Positions 10,864 to 23,026 are shown, counted from the first letter of the stretch. The stretch is DNA of 64,000 nucleotides from Margaritifera margaritifera (GCA_029931535.1 JAQPZY010001094.1:310001-374000); one strand, 5' to 3'. Program-made: numbers and translations. Notes: generated by a model not told the origin, from the letters alone.

Positions 10864-11735
10864 TTAGCCTCTCATTCGTTTTGTCTTCCTAATCTTTGTA
10901 ACGTTGTGCACGTTATCCTGTTCATCGAATAGAGATAACAAATGTTCGTAGAACAAACCCTCTATCTCTTCTCCCTTATAGTCTTCCAGTTTGTAAACTA
11001 CAGAATCACCTATAACTACATGCCTGATTTTAACTATTTCCTTGTTGAAATTAGGAATGTAGCCGTTTGCAAAATTGTTTTGTAAATGGAAATTCAAACA
11101 GATACACTAATTTTGAATGCCGGTTTTCTAACTGTATCAGTTGTCTAATGACCGAGTAGATTGGTCCATACTTTTGATCTATTTTCTACCTTGCACGCCT
11201 CAAATGGAGTCATGTCTATTGATCTGTGATCATGAGTGTATTTTGTATCTCTCAGTTTAATTTTGCAAAACATCAATTCACTTTCTTGTTATATTTTGAA
11301 TGAAATAAGAATTATGTTGAACCTTTCCACTACTGATGTTTCTTTTTTCTTTTGTCTGAGTAGATTGAAAACGCACTCAGTGTTTTCCTTGTCCAACATA
11401 TTCTTGACTTTTATATTGTAAAACTCTTTCTCCACATCGAACTGTATCTTTTCAGATTTTTTTTAACTTGATACCTCTGTTGTCCTTCATCTTTTATTTT
11501 TACTCTGCATCCATGCGTATTTTTGTAAAGACATTTAACACTGTCAAGATGTTTCTGTAACCATTATTGTATTTTTCAAACGCTTGCAAGTCAACAATGT
11601 CTGCTTGTCACTTGTCATCCATGCAAGTAGCATATACCCTTTTGATCAGAAATATTTATATTGCTTGCTTGTACAAAGTGAAGGCAGATTGTTCAGTTAC
11701 CCATTCACTGAATTTGGTTGATTTTTATTTTCTTT
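10864..11735 (-). pseudogene. Polinton integrase fragment (relic B)
   Basis: A second, independent integrase copy. Minus-strand pieces in order: WVTEQSAFTLYKQA (about 11700), VDLQAFEKYNNGYRNIL (about 11590), an EFYNIKVKNML segment (about 11420), and KKKETSVVERFN (about 11340), which contains the catalytic Glu region of the DDE core. Then come IDMTPFEACKVENRSKVW (about 11220) and the C-terminal SH3-like piece with VVYKLEDYKGEEIEGLFYE (11097-10864). It is better preserved than the copy at 100-1100 but broken by at least four stops or frame changes. The N-terminal zinc region is not visible. No polymerase or capsid gene was found next to it, so it is a fragment of another Polinton insertion. Confidence 0.75.
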
Positions 11736-11819
11736 TTGTCGTGTTTCATTTGTTCTTACAGTTGATTAGTATGTGTGTAAGCAGCGGTACTTTCAGAATC
11801 GTAGTAAAGTTGTCTTGAA

Positions 11820-13090
11820 TAATGTTATTTGTTGATGATTTAAAACGGCATATAAAACATTCAGAAATAATTTGCGATTGCAAAATGGTCTGCAGGCGTT
11901 ATCAGCAAGCCCAAAAGAACATGCAGCTGCAACTGGTTATTTTGGTATGAGTAATCTGCATCATTTCCTCAATATATAATGTGTTAAAAGTGCCGTTAAA
12001 AAGACCAAAAAAAAAACAAAAAAATTGCTTTGGGGACACCTTTGTTATCAAACTTGTAAACAAGTACACATTATCTAATGATATCAAGGTTGTTGCTGTT
12101 TTAACTGTAAACACAATGAATATGTCTACCACCTCTCTGAGCTTTGTAAAGCTAATCACAATGTAGCTTTGCTTCACAATTTATGTTATAGATATACGCA
12201 ATTTCAAATTTTTCTTTTGTGACCTCCATTTGTTTCAGTTGTGAGGTTTCAATACCACCATAGTAAATGGCCTCGAGCTTTCATATATATAAAGGGAAGA
12301 AGTGTATACAGTAGGTAAGATATGTGAATGATGACATTTCAAAATTAGGAAACCATTTATATTTTCATTTACACTTTCTCAAATGTTTTCTATTTTGACA
12401 TTCATATATTACAAGGATCGCGGATTCGATATTCTGAACCACTCTTTTTGCACTGAAATTCTCGTAATTTGTTTTCAGTGGTGCATAGGATAAGAATGGA
12501 GTAAAAACCATAAAAATCTTACTGGTAACCATTATATTGGACATCATTGTCCATTTCCCGTCCTTAAACAAAACATCTTTTCGTGTTTGTTCTATTTCTT
12601 ATACGCGCCTATAACCTTTATCTTGTTTAGAAAGTTTCTGAATTATTTTTGGAAAGGAAACACTTTTTGATTTGTGCATTTTCATATTTTATTGAAATGA
12701 ATTGTAGTCTATTACATTTCCTTTTTCATTTAGTGCAGCAACTAAATACCTTACTCTTTTCTCGTACCAGCCTTTCACACAATTCGTTTTTATATTTTAA
12801 CTGCACCATACACAAGCCATATCTGCGAAGTTTGACCAAGAATGCAATACATGAAACCAGAATTAATTCTTCAGTGGATCTGAAGTTTTAATGAAGACTG
12901 ATCCAATATCATACAAATTTAACTTTTCCATATAGACATTTACAAATGTGTTCCAGTTATAATTGGACATGACCAATCTTTTGATCCATAACATAGTTAA
13001 AGATTTTACAAACACATCAAGTTAAGATCTACTGTTTTCACTGAACTTTAAACCGAAGAAAGAAAACTAATTTTATATTCTATCTGACTC

Positions 13091-13094
<4 letters not shown>
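11820..13094. other. No gene recognised
   Basis: AT-rich sequence. Minus-strand open frames at 12177-11902 and 12571-12365 have no recognisable motif; they could be further decayed Polinton sequence upstream of the integrase fragment. Confidence 0.35.

Positions 13095-13176
<82 letters not shown>
13095..13176. repeat. (TA)n microsatellite
   Basis: About 80 bp of TA dinucleotide. Confidence 0.95.
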
Positions 13177-13179
<3 letters not shown>

Positions 13180-15715
13180 TCTTATTAATTCTTACCCAAG
13201 CCCAAGTATTTATTTTCTGCGGTGGACGCCTGAGATCATCAGGGTTGTAGCTGGTGTGTTCAGAACGAACTGGTAAGGTCTAAAAATGCAAACGGAGTGT
13301 TAATCAATAATTAAATAAAAGCAAGAATTAAGGGATAAGAGTTGAAAGACATTTTCGCATTGCCTGCATGATGTATCTAAATGTTGTTTTAGGCGCGTTT
13401 GAACTTTTAAGGTAAGACTTGTAAACAATGTGTCACATGGTACTTCATTAGCATAACAATGGTTTGTAAACCGCATACGTCGAAACTAGAATCAAACCAC
13501 GAATTAGATAATACAAAATTTCGCATTCGGTTCTATACAATATCTCACTGTTGATATGAACTATGTACTAAAATTGGTTTTAGGTGGCATCATGAATGGT
13601 ATTTGGTGCTGCAGCTAAAACGTATTACTGCAAACAGTCTGAAAAATAAATACAAAGAGGTTCTCAAGCATGGGCTTTAATTATTTCGTACTGTTTCTTT
13701 CTCAATCAATAGTTAGTTAGGTAAATCCTCTGGAGCACTGAAATACTTTCTATTTTTAAAATTGAAAAGAAAAGGTGTTACAGATACGCTTTTAACTTGT
13801 TATACTGATGGTTCGAAGCATTTGTAAACTAGCACCGCAGTGCGCCAGAACATTTCTCGTTCTTGTACACTTAGTAACTGACCTAATGAAAATATGCAAT
13901 AACAAAGAACATAGTTAAATAAAGACACATTTCTGTACATTTACCTAGCAATGATCTTATATGTATTATTTTACATATATATCAATATTTCCCGGTGTCT
14001 TCTCTTATTTGTTGCTTACATGGGCTTTGCAATTAAGCATCACATAGAAAATATAATGAAACAAGCCAACAACGAAAATCTGTAATAGTGTACCAAAAGA
14101 GTTTAAAAGCGTGTAAAATAGGTCCATACTTGTGCATGAATATTATTATTCGCACTAATAGATAGCTTTTACAAAGCAATTTACGTTTAATACACAATCT
14201 CGTTTACAATTACTAATATTTCAGATGGGATAATAACTACATGCCACTCTATTTTAACTGTAGAAGTGTTAAATTCATACATCAGAAAAAAGCAATAAGA
14301 ATTGCAATATATTATGGACTTTCTGCAAGGTATCACACATTGTGCATTTTGCGACAAGTGCTACAGGGACTAAAGAGCAATGAACCCACGTGATTAGATA
14401 TTTATGCAACCATTTTCGGAGGTAATAAACGATCAATGTATAGTGATGTCTGATAAGGCTACTGGTAAAATGAATCTAATTATATCACTCAGTGCAATTT
14501 GGAGGTTGGACCACTCGTAGAATTGAATATAATTGAGAAGAACATTTCATATCTAACAACTAAACTGTATAATTGATCTGTTTGATGTTCTTCTCACCAT
14601 TCATTCAATCTATTTAATCATAAACTCTAATGTTTCAGAGATTAAAGAGTGGACATAACGTATTTGTTTTAAAATTTCCTTCTTGTTAGCAGCACTATGT
14701 TGTCCTATGTGATATTGTTCTGTTGGCTGCTTAGGTCAAGTTTATTCATGATTTAAACGAGACAAGAAATCAGCAGGAAATTTGATATTTAGTGAGTTCC
14801 AAACAAAGTCTTCACCTTTTATCTTCTCTGTTATCTTTTTTTTGAACGCCAAACAATTAATTCTCATTTTTCTTAATCGTCCTACCTTCATTTGTTCCAT
14901 GCCTTCCAGCTCCATTGGGTCAAACGTAATTATTCTTGCCATGCTTTCTTATATCTTATTTAACTTGTTGATTAAATTGCATATTTTTTCTCTTTAGTGT
15001 TTAATTTGTTAGACAATGTATTGAAGTATGTCTTCATGGCAAATATGTCCAAGACTTGGATAGAGCACCAGATAAAAAATCTTTGTACGAAAACAACGTA
15101 AACAACGACTTAAGAAACAATGATGGAAACAATATTTGAACAAAGTCCTACTATCTTTGGAAAGAAGATATCGTTTACGAACACTAGGAGCAAATACAAA
15201 TTCTCCTGTGGCAATGGTAAAGACCTCTACGTAGGTTTTGACTTGGTTGAATCACGCGCAAAGGAAATAATCACCAGGATGCTTAATAGGTTTAATTCGG
15301 TAGTCGTTCAGCTGGTATTTGCAGTAAGACCAAGGCAATTATCATCAATAGATACATGACCTAAACGAAAAAAAAAAAAAAGAAAAAAAAAAGAAAGAAA
15401 AAAGAAACGACATTTTTCAACTGGACAAGATTTAAGGCATTCGTGAATAATATTACATGCATTATGTAATTCACACTTTGTTCTATGACATTCATATTAA
15501 TTTAGCCAAAATATAAAAAGCATGACATGGGCATTCGACAGACTTGAATACCTCAATATGAACATCGATAAATACAAAACATTGTCCGTCATTTTAGATT
15601 AAGAGTTACTGTAGTGGCTGAGAAAGATAAATCTTGAACAAGTGTAGAACAATTTGATAACAAGTACTTTGTTTATCGAAGTAAATATTCATCCCCTCCC
15701 CCCAACCAAGAATTT
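13177..15715. other. No gene recognised; two short unassigned frames near the right end
   Basis: AT-rich sequence with an A/AAAG tract at 15367-15410. A plus-strand frame at 15120-15359 (containing DLYVGFDLVESRAKEIITRM) and a minus-strand frame at 14942-14742 (containing KITEKIKGEDFVWNSLNIKF) look protein-like in composition, but I cannot assign them. Either could be an exon or a transposon scrap. Confidence 0.3.
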
Positions 15716-16616
15716 TAAATACGAATAAATAATATTATCATACAGGTTAGATAATTTTAATTCGTACTCTACGGAGATTCGAACCCGGGTCCGCGGGTTA
15801 CAGCACCAATCGCCTTACCTGTTAGCACCAACCCCTATACCATCTCGACCATGCACACAGCACCAATATTGATGCTACCTGTATGATAATATTATTTATT
15901 GGTATTTAGAAATTATGTTAATGTTATCAATCATTCTCATGTAGGATCTAGGGATAGCATTTTCCGCTCTGTTTGGTGTATATTTGTAATTCATTGTAAT
16001 AACCTCTTTACACCTTGATTTCTGTCGTAGGAATCCAGAGTGACTGTGTACTGAGATGAGAATGAATTACTGAACGACATGTGGTTGTATCTGCTACGCA
16101 CGCACGAATGCCTCTACCACCGACTTTGTAGCGTCATTTTTAGTAACGTGTGCATGGTCGAGATGGTATAGGGTTTGGTGCTTACAGGCAAGGCGATGGA
16201 TGCCGTAATTCGCGGATCCGGGTTAGAATCTCCGTAGAATACGAATTAAATATCTCTAACCTGTATGATAATCTTATTTATTCGTATTTTAAAATTATGT
16301 TGATGCTATCTAGCATTCTTCTGTAGAATCCAACGATTGAACTTTCCGCTCTGTTTAGTGTATATTTTTAATTCTCTAAAATAACCTATATATATCTTGA
16401 TTTCTGTCATAGGAATCCAGACTGACTGTGTACTTGGATGAAAACTAATTACTAGGTGTTACGCACGAGTGCCTGCACCACCGACTTTGTAGCATTAATT
16501 TCTTATGTGTGCATGGTCGAGATGGTATAGGGGTTGGTGTTTATAGGCAGAGCGATGGGTGCCGTCTCCTAAGAGTACGAATTAACATTCTCTAACCTGT
16601 ATGATATTATTCATTC

Positions 16617-16617
<1 letters not shown>
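15716..16617. repeat. tRNA-derived SINE cluster: one inverted and two tandem copies
   Basis: Three copies of one repeat. The first (about 15720-15870) is inverted. Two follow head-to-tail, about 15873-16257 and 16258-16617, each about 360-385 bp. The head has tRNA-like pol III promoter boxes: an A-box-like 'tggtcgagatggtata' at 16154 and 16514, and a B-box-like 'ggttcgaatctcc' (in the inverted copy, seen as 'ggagattcgaaccc' at 15773). The second copy has 'gggttagaatctcc'; the third lacks the B box. The body has 'ccgctctgtttggtgtatattt' and 'gatttctgtc.taggaatccaga'. The outer ends of the first two copies are therefore inverted repeats reading 'cgaatta...aacctgtatgataat'. Confidence 0.7.

Positions 16618-16700
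<83 letters not shown>
16618..16700. repeat. (TA)n microsatellite at the SINE tail
   Basis: About 80 bp of TA, beginning where the third SINE copy breaks off. Open frames across it on both strands (Tyr-Ile repeats) are artefacts. Confidence 0.95.
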
Positions 16701-16705
<5 letters not shown>

Positions 16706-16919
16706 ACAAACCTGCACACACCCTGCATCAACGTAGTGACTAGCGCCGCCTGCATGCCCTGCTGCAGCAGGAACCACGGTTCAAGAGCAGTCGGAAGAAC
16801 ATCAAAAACAACCAGCAAAGCCAGCACAATGCATAGAGCGCAAGTGCGAGGAACCTTCTTCTCCCATCCTAACAAATGCTTATACCATAGAGGTTGCGAT
16901 TTTTTTTAGAGACAAAACG

Positions 16920-17930
16920 AGCAATGAGAGGACTTGGAAAAGGATTAAAAAGTGGATTCATGGATGAGCTTAACTGGAGTCTGAGGTTTGGATTGCCGTT
17001 CTCAATAAGCAGGACAAAAAGGAGCCGCCGCTCGACTCGCCACAAAAGCGGCTTCGGGAGGCCGGTGGAGACCAATCTTCTGTTTTCTCTATTGGGTGGA
17101 CAGTTCACAGTCTCTATGAAATAGCCTGAGATTTCGGCTTTCTCAGCGCATTTCTGGTTCAATTCAATCAGGCACTTGAGAAACGCCGCATTAAAACATA
17201 CAAGGATATTACATACGAGTGTTGTGGAAACCTGCCCGTCTTGGTTGGCCTCTTCCTACTAGTGGCTAACCTTGGCAGATGTTCTGGGTTGAGTCCAAGG
17301 TTTAAGTGTGCATGTAGCGTTTATCTGGCATCGCTATCGAAATCCACGGCAACGTGGTCTGCCGATTTGAGCCAGAGCGGCGCAACACGCATGTCAAGAT
17401 GAACTTTGATCTCATCCTGCACAACAGCCACGTTTCGTTTGTAAACAAGAATATAAAGGCTTTCGAGCAGCTATACGCCAACAAGCCAGTCCGGGTAGAT
17501 CCTCCACCACAAAAGAGCAGATACCAGATTAGCGACACATGGCCTCTCTCCAGCAACTCCTAAGAGGTTGTTATCACTGTAGACTCTGCAAACAACATCG
17601 TGGAAGTCCTCCACCTAGCTACTCTTCATGATAATGACACAAGAGTGGTCTGCATTACAGGCGAGGAAGCAGAGTATCTTATCTGTGAGTTGAACCGTGG
17701 TGCGCATAGCATTGTGCCTTGCAGTTTGGCCTGAACAATGGCTTTGTTGATGGATTATCCCTTCTGGTAGCAAAAAATGCACCCCAGTTCAACGTGCTCT
17801 ACCTGGAGAAATTGTGGGCTAACAACCAGATAATCGTAAGAGCTGGACCGAAAAGTCATACCAGCAAGTTATGGTGTGGGTCAAGAAGCTTTCCGGCGAA
17901 ATGACTTCTGGGGATGCACTCTCATGCTAC
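16920..17930 (+). pseudogene. Unrecognised viral-type gene, degenerate (upstream part of the helicase block)
   Basis: The plus strand shifts between three frames, each of which looks protein-like while open. Examples are KKEPPLDSPQKRLREAGGD (about 17020), ALEKRRIKTYKDITYECCG (about 17180), a 69-codon frame at 17354-17563 with HVKMNFDLILHNSHVSFVN, EVVITVDSANNIVEVLHLA (about 17570), and a 61-codon frame at 17719-17904 with VDGLSLLVAKNAPQFNVLY. G+C is clearly higher than in the flanks. The mix fits a long replication protein with five or more frameshifts, but I cannot name the family. Its position, directly before a polymerase-like segment and a helicase, suggests one replication operon-like cluster of a virus. 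Confidence 0.4.
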
Positions 17931-17959
17931 AGTCAAGATGCACTTGCTCTCTTTGGTTA

Positions 17960-18620
17960 CTATCGTAGATGGCCGCGTTCTGCGATGATTTGTTCACAAG
18001 AGCTACTCGAACACATGACGCCAAGTTAATTGGCATTGACGTTGTAGGCGCATACACTTATATACTGGCCATTCTATCATTTTGACTTTTTAGATCCAAG
18101 TTAGAATGCATACAGAAACCAATTGATGTTCTATCTGGTCAGCCCTCTTCTACTTGGTAGAAATTACAAACACAAACTCTATTCTCATCCTTGGAGACGA
18201 GACCTTGTCTTTGGTACGGTATTCGTTTATGCACAGGGAAGAACAATAGACTTTACTGCCATCGGAAAGCTTATGCAGCACATGGTAGTACCCCACGATG
18301 CAACTAAGGTTTTAACTCAACTATATAGCTATATGAGCCAGTTTCACATCTCTTGACGGCATGATGCTACTTCATAAGCTTTCCAGCGCGTTGGGCGACG
18401 CTGCAGTCAGAGTGCGTTGGGACTGGGTCAACACGACTCGATCAGAACAAGATGTTCACCATAAATTACAAAAGGGCCGCTTACAATTTGTTCGAGGAGG
18501 TCCATACTGATGGTACTAGGTGAGACACATCCGCATTAACACCAACATCTTTTACCCGAACGTTTGCTATAACAAGAATACCTAGCTAAAGTTTATCAAC
18601 CACGCACGTCTGCGTACGAG
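17960..18620 (+). pseudogene. Possible polymerase-like segment, degenerate
   Basis: A plus-strand frame at 17971-18060 reads KLIGIDVVGAYTYIL, which resembles the aspartate-containing motif A of some family-B polymerases (D-x-x-x-x-Y). Later pieces such as SALGDAAVRVRWDWVNTTRS (about 18390) and HIRINTNIFYPNVC (about 18530) are protein-like but unassigned. The family call is weak: only one motif, no second catalytic motif seen. It may simply continue the preceding unknown gene. Confidence 0.25.
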
Positions 18621-18819
18621 AGCAGGAGACAACTGACGAAAGACGACGAATGGAAGAACAAAAAGAAGTATGCAAGACCGATAAAAGCAGACGCACCGAA
18701 AAATGGAGAAAACGGAAATAGACGACTATCTGGCAGAGCTACTGGGTGGAAAGTGATGAAATAGAGGTTCTCGTAGACGTTCTTTCAGGGTCCAAAGGAG
18801 AAGCTGTCACTCCTCCACC

Positions 18820-19700
18820 CACCAAGGGCTGGTCCACGTTTTGTTACCGAGTCAATCCCTGTAATAGGTGAAACCGGCTTTGCTCTTCTCTGGACCAAAT
18901 CTAATGTTAAACGGTTACTGGTTGTCACCCCGTGGAATATTCTCTGCGACTCCCTAGATGGACAAGGATTTGACATATGCTGTTAGGCCAGCGCCCAGAG
19001 GGAGATGCCGATGAAACTATCTTTACGATATATGATGTCAGTGGCTACGACACTATTTCTTTGATAAGGTCTACTTCTGTACCGTACTACAGCTCGCGTG
19101 GCGGGCTGACTTTGTCCAGGAGTACAAGAACGCACATATCATCACAGCCATCGGTGACCCTACCCAAAACTCTATGAATAGGCCATTGAAGTTAACATTT
19201 ACCAGTACAATGAGGAGGCCCTTGCTCAGATCTTTTCACGTCACTTCCTTCTCAGAAACCTAAGCACTATGCCAAAAATGATCGTCAGCGAATTACTGCG
19301 CTCTGCAACGACCTTCTGACATGTAATGATGATGACCTGGCTTTCATAGTGGTTGTGACACATGGCCTTCAACATATATCATGGGACGAGGTATAGCGTT
19401 TATCAACGACAGCGTGGATTGAGAAAACAACTAGGTGAAGCTTTCCGTTGTCGAGGAGACAAGAACGAACGTGGACGGGTATCGCAAGACAAATGGTATG
19501 TAGATGATTGAGTTGTTGGCTGTGCCTATGCCAGAGTGGTAGGTAAAAGAAACATTAACTCATTTGCCGATTATATCGTGAAGGAGGTCACAGAAACCCA
19601 AGTTTAAAACGTTCCTGACTAGCAATATCAATGGGGTTGCTGCTTTTCTTCTGATACGCACAGTCAGATTTTCCGAAATTTGCTTAGTACAGCTGGAAAC
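18820..19700 (+). pseudogene. Superfamily-1 helicase, degenerate (viral type)
   Basis: Plus-strand pieces follow SF1 helicase order. After a lost Walker A region comes RLLVVTPWNILCDSL (about 18910), the usual motif Ia neighbourhood. Then TIYDVSGYDTI (about 19030) runs into the Walker B position, where the acidic pair is disrupted by a frame change, followed by VYFCTVLQLAWRADFVQEYK. Next is HIITAIGDPTQ (about 19140), motif III with the diagnostic GD-x-x-Q. A downstream helical segment has QRITALCNDLLTCNDDD (about 19290), and a late piece CAYARVVGKRNINSFADYI (about 19540). This resembles helicases I associate with virus-like elements in marine invertebrates and protists. At least five interruptions; inactive. 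Confidence 0.5.
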
Positions 19701-20115
19701 CAGCCTTGTTGTCTCAGCTTGCTGAGGCACGTCGGACGTTACCCTCTCGTCTTCTGGTATATGTATAACTATAATCGACTATGATGAGGTGTTTGGTACT
19801 TTGTACCATGTCTGGTTCTATCAACAGGGGCATCGCTCTCTTCCCTGTTGTTGCTATTCTCATCTACAGGCTATGGAGCTATCTCGTCTTCAACAAAGTT
19901 GTCAAAGTCTCCAAAGAAAAGATCATCATCACTCCCTCAGCAGCACTCGTTTTTAGCGCGTATGTATCCAAGTGGTTATCATATTTTTAAATTTTATCCC
20001 AAAAATGAGTCATATTTTGAAAAGATTTTCACAACAAATGGAAATGTTTCATATTTACCTTTTCTTTCTTTCTGCGCTGTTTCTTGTCATGAGTCCTGCA
20101 CAGTTTGTCATAACG

Positions 20116-21055
20116 TCAAGCCTCTTGGTTAGCCTCTAGTGCAATAACTTCTAGCTGTTTAATTTTTGAACGGGCATCGGCAGCATCTCGTCGTGCCTCT
20201 GTTGCATCACGTCTAGCATCTTTAGTTTTGGTCGATACGGCTTTTTGGTCGTTGTCACGAAGGTGGTGAGTCTGTTCTGTAAGCTTTCCGATTTCCAATC
20301 ATGCATAACAAAGATTAGCATCCACTATTCTTCTTGTATTACACTCCACTCCTAACTCTTTAAGTATATTTTTAACCACTTGATGTTTCTGATATAAATT
20401 GTCCCTTAACTTGTCTTGTTTTGTCCTATTTATCTATGGCTCTGCATTTCGCTCTCGAAGTAAGGACAAGAGGCTTTTTTATCGGGGAAACATTTACGTT
20501 TCCTTTCAACACGGTTAAGTAGTGCATAATTACATTTCAGTCCTTTTCCTTTGCACCTGATAAAATCAATGTCTAGATTTTTAGCTACGGATGCTTGATA
20601 CGATAATGGTAGTTTTCCAACAAAATTGGTTAAAACTTTTACAATGGCATTATTTGATACATAATATGTACCACCAATACAGTCTATCGCAATAGCTGTG
20701 TCATCACTCCTCCGTGCTTCTTGTATGATTTTGTTAACAACAACAAAACAGCGTTTCTCGCCATATTATTCAGCTATTGCTGTTACCAAATCAAGTTCAG
20801 CCTCAACATACTTTTCTGTTTTCATTATCTAGGGTCTCTTGCAACAAACAAGTGTTTGTAGCCTGGCAAAACTTTCTAGATCCGATAAATTTCATTAATC
20901 GGTTGTTGAATTATCAACCACTGTTTGCTTGTTCGTACTTTTCCTGAAGCTGTTGCAGTGATATGCGACTTCTAGGATAGGTAGTTCGAAATCCAGCAAA
21001 TGTCTCAATTTCGTCGAATATAACGCGTGCTGTTTGGGCATGTGTCATTTTGCAT
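20116..21055 (-). pseudogene. Unrecognised protein of about 310 residues, few interruptions
   Basis: A coherent minus-strand gene starting near 21049. The N-terminal part has ARVIFDEIETFAGFRTTYP and ISLQQLQEKYEQANSG, then a stop and a frame change. A 125-codon stretch (about 20825-20445) with a single stop includes CFVVVNKIIQEARRSDDTA, AIAIDCIGGTYYVSNNAIV and a cysteine-containing basic end. The C-terminal part (20298-20116) is a heptad-like alanine/arginine coiled coil (DARRDATEARRDAADARSK). I do not recognise the family. It is convergent with the helicase block on the plus strand. Few breaks relative to length suggest it decayed recently, or that one piece is still under selection. Confidence 0.4.
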
Positions 21056-22168
21056 ATTTGCAACTGGTAAGTAGATTTCTAAATGGGAAATTGTACTCTC
21101 GTTAGTTTCTATAATACCTTTGCAAACCACTTTCTAACGTTCATTTATTTATAAACTAGTCTGTTATGCAAGCGTTTACAACCGCATGGACCACAGAGTC
21201 ATAGCTCAGACTGAGATCCCTTTGCGCACAACAGACAAGGTAAAGGTAAAATGCTTCCCTTTGTCAGCCGAAACAAATGAGCCCTGCAATAAGTACTAAA
21301 ACACGATTTTTGACAGTATCTAGTTTCCCATATCATTAACCACTGACAAACATTAATTCCCTGCATTGTTATTGATTATTTCAAATATTTATCAAGCACT
21401 GTGGCCAATTATACCTAGCTAGAATATTTCTCTAAATGAGCAGTTTGGACAACCACGTATATAGATAGATTGTACCTAGCTCGAATATTTTTCTAAAATG
21501 TAAATGCAGAACTTGAACTGTTCACTGATTACGATATGTTCCTGGTGATTGAGATTAAAATTATAGGAGAAATTAGTATGATAGCGCATCCGTTAGCCAA
21601 ATCAAATCAAAAATACTTCGCGACAGATAAAAACAAAATTAAAAATGATTGCAAATTTGCCAAGTCCGAAACAAAGCATACATCATATACAAAGCCTCTC
21701 TGAACTGGCAATATGCCAATGAACTGAAACAAGAACGAAATCAACGGTACTCAAATTGCTGTTTACGTTCAACAACATGGGAAACTACGTCATTCACTAC
21801 AGAAATTGAAACCTGCACCTGCAAGTAGATATGCAACTAAACAAGTACACAGAGTTGTGGTGTTTGAACAACAACAATGACTTACATCTAACATGGAGCT
21901 CAATGCGAGTTTGAGATGAAAAGAGACTAACGATTCAGAGAATGCATTGTGTAAACTGATGCACATTTATGTATTTGGAAAAAAAATGGAAAAATGCAAG
22001 AAAAGGACAAGAGTTAAAACATGCCCGAACAAACGAACAGATTTTTTCAAAAGATCAGAAAATCTGTCATTTTCCAGGAGAAATATAACTGTTGCTTGGA
22101 TTTTCAGCATTTGAGGTATATGAGTTGCTAAAGTACGAAATATTTTTGCAATAAGATAAAACTATTCG
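21056..22168. other. No gene recognised
   Basis: AT-rich sequence with a repeated 'tacctagctngaatatttttctaaa' motif at about 21412 and 21473. Nothing else stands out on either strand. Confidence 0.4.

Positions 22169-22224
<56 letters not shown>
22169..22224. repeat. (TA)n microsatellite
   Basis: About 55 bp of TA dinucleotide. Confidence 0.95.
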
Positions 22225-22227
<3 letters not shown>

Positions 22228-22364
22228 TGATTAGTGCAAATTAGTTGCATGTCTTCCTTGAAACAGAGCAGTTTTAAAATGACATACAGGACAACATTAC
22301 CTTTTACGACACTATCGATTATAATAGGAATAACTGCATTCATTTAAAACTATTCACAAAGAAA

Positions 22365-22629
22365 CAAGATATACGAGGGAATCATAGAATGCGTGATCAA
22401 AATGAATATAATATTCGATAGGTACAACGATTGTTTATTCAATCACGAGAAAAAAATATCAGCAAATGATTGGATCAGATCATATCATCATGATATATAC
22501 GTGAACATAAATAAGATTGCTTTGTCAGCTCTTGGTGATAAATGTTTGGAAGTTAACAACGTACACACGCTACATTATGGCTATTTAAAGCAATCTATTT
22601 TAACAGTCAATGAAATTTCAACACAATGA
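22365..22629 (+). pseudogene. C-terminal scrap of a viral family-B DNA polymerase
   Basis: A plus-strand frame ending in a stop at 22629 reads GIIECVIKMNIIFDRYNDC, then IRSYHHDIYVNINKIALSAL, then CLEVNNVHTLHYGYLK. The order 'RSxxHxxxxxxxNKIALS' followed by a D-G-x-x-T-L-x-Y-G-H-like end is the C-terminus of the class of family-B polymerases also represented at 36.85-38.12 kb. The catalytic part is missing. It is on the opposite strand from, and about 14 kb away from, the truncated polymerase of the 27-39 kb element, so a separate insertion is more likely than a displaced tail. Confidence 0.45.
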
Positions 22630-22856
22630 ATGAAATGTCACAAACTATAAATATTTCTTTACTAAGGACTTGTGTTGGGGTGGAATAGTTTCAGTAAATA
22701 ATATAAAAGAAATCACAAAAAATATAATAAACTATTTTAATCCTGAACGCTTTCTCAGAATTAAAAAAAGAGAGGAACATATCTTCTAAACATACCGGAG
22801 TGCCAGGAAGCACATATTACAAACTCATGAGTGCATTATAAATACCATTTCCATTC

Positions 22857-23003
22857 TGTAGCGTATAAATGGACGGGGGGTTGCCCCGGGCGCCAGAGGT
22901 CTTGGGGCGCCAAAACAGCTGATACAAAATTCGGGCCTCGTATTCTGGCCTTTTGGGCGATCATCGTCGCCCCAGGCGCCATTTACCTTTAGTACGCCAC
23001 TGT
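22857..23003. mobile_element. Short GC-rich MITE-like inverted repeat element
   Basis: A 147 bp GC-rich island in AT-rich flanks. The left end 'gtagcgtataaatgg' and the right end read in reverse 'agtggcgtactaaaggtaaatgg' are inverted copies. Inside, 'gccccgggcgcc' and the reverse of 'gccccaggcgcc' continue the palindrome. The size and the CAGTGGCGTA-like ends fit a nonautonomous DNA transposon. Confidence 0.5.
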
Positions 23004-23025
23004 TTCCATTTTATATCCCAACTCC

Positions 23026-23026
<1 letters not shown>

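Noticed and set aside
16582..16909. Open frames with Tyr-Ile repeats (also at 7992, 22128, 26320, 43311, 55603, 59373, 61040)
   Set aside because: All are produced by TA microsatellites joined to flanking DNA.
19000..19600. Caspase-like reading suggested by 'FIVVVTHG'
   Set aside because: The surrounding order TPWNILC, GYDTI, GDPTQ fits an SF1 helicase better, and no caspase active-site QACRG-type segment was found.
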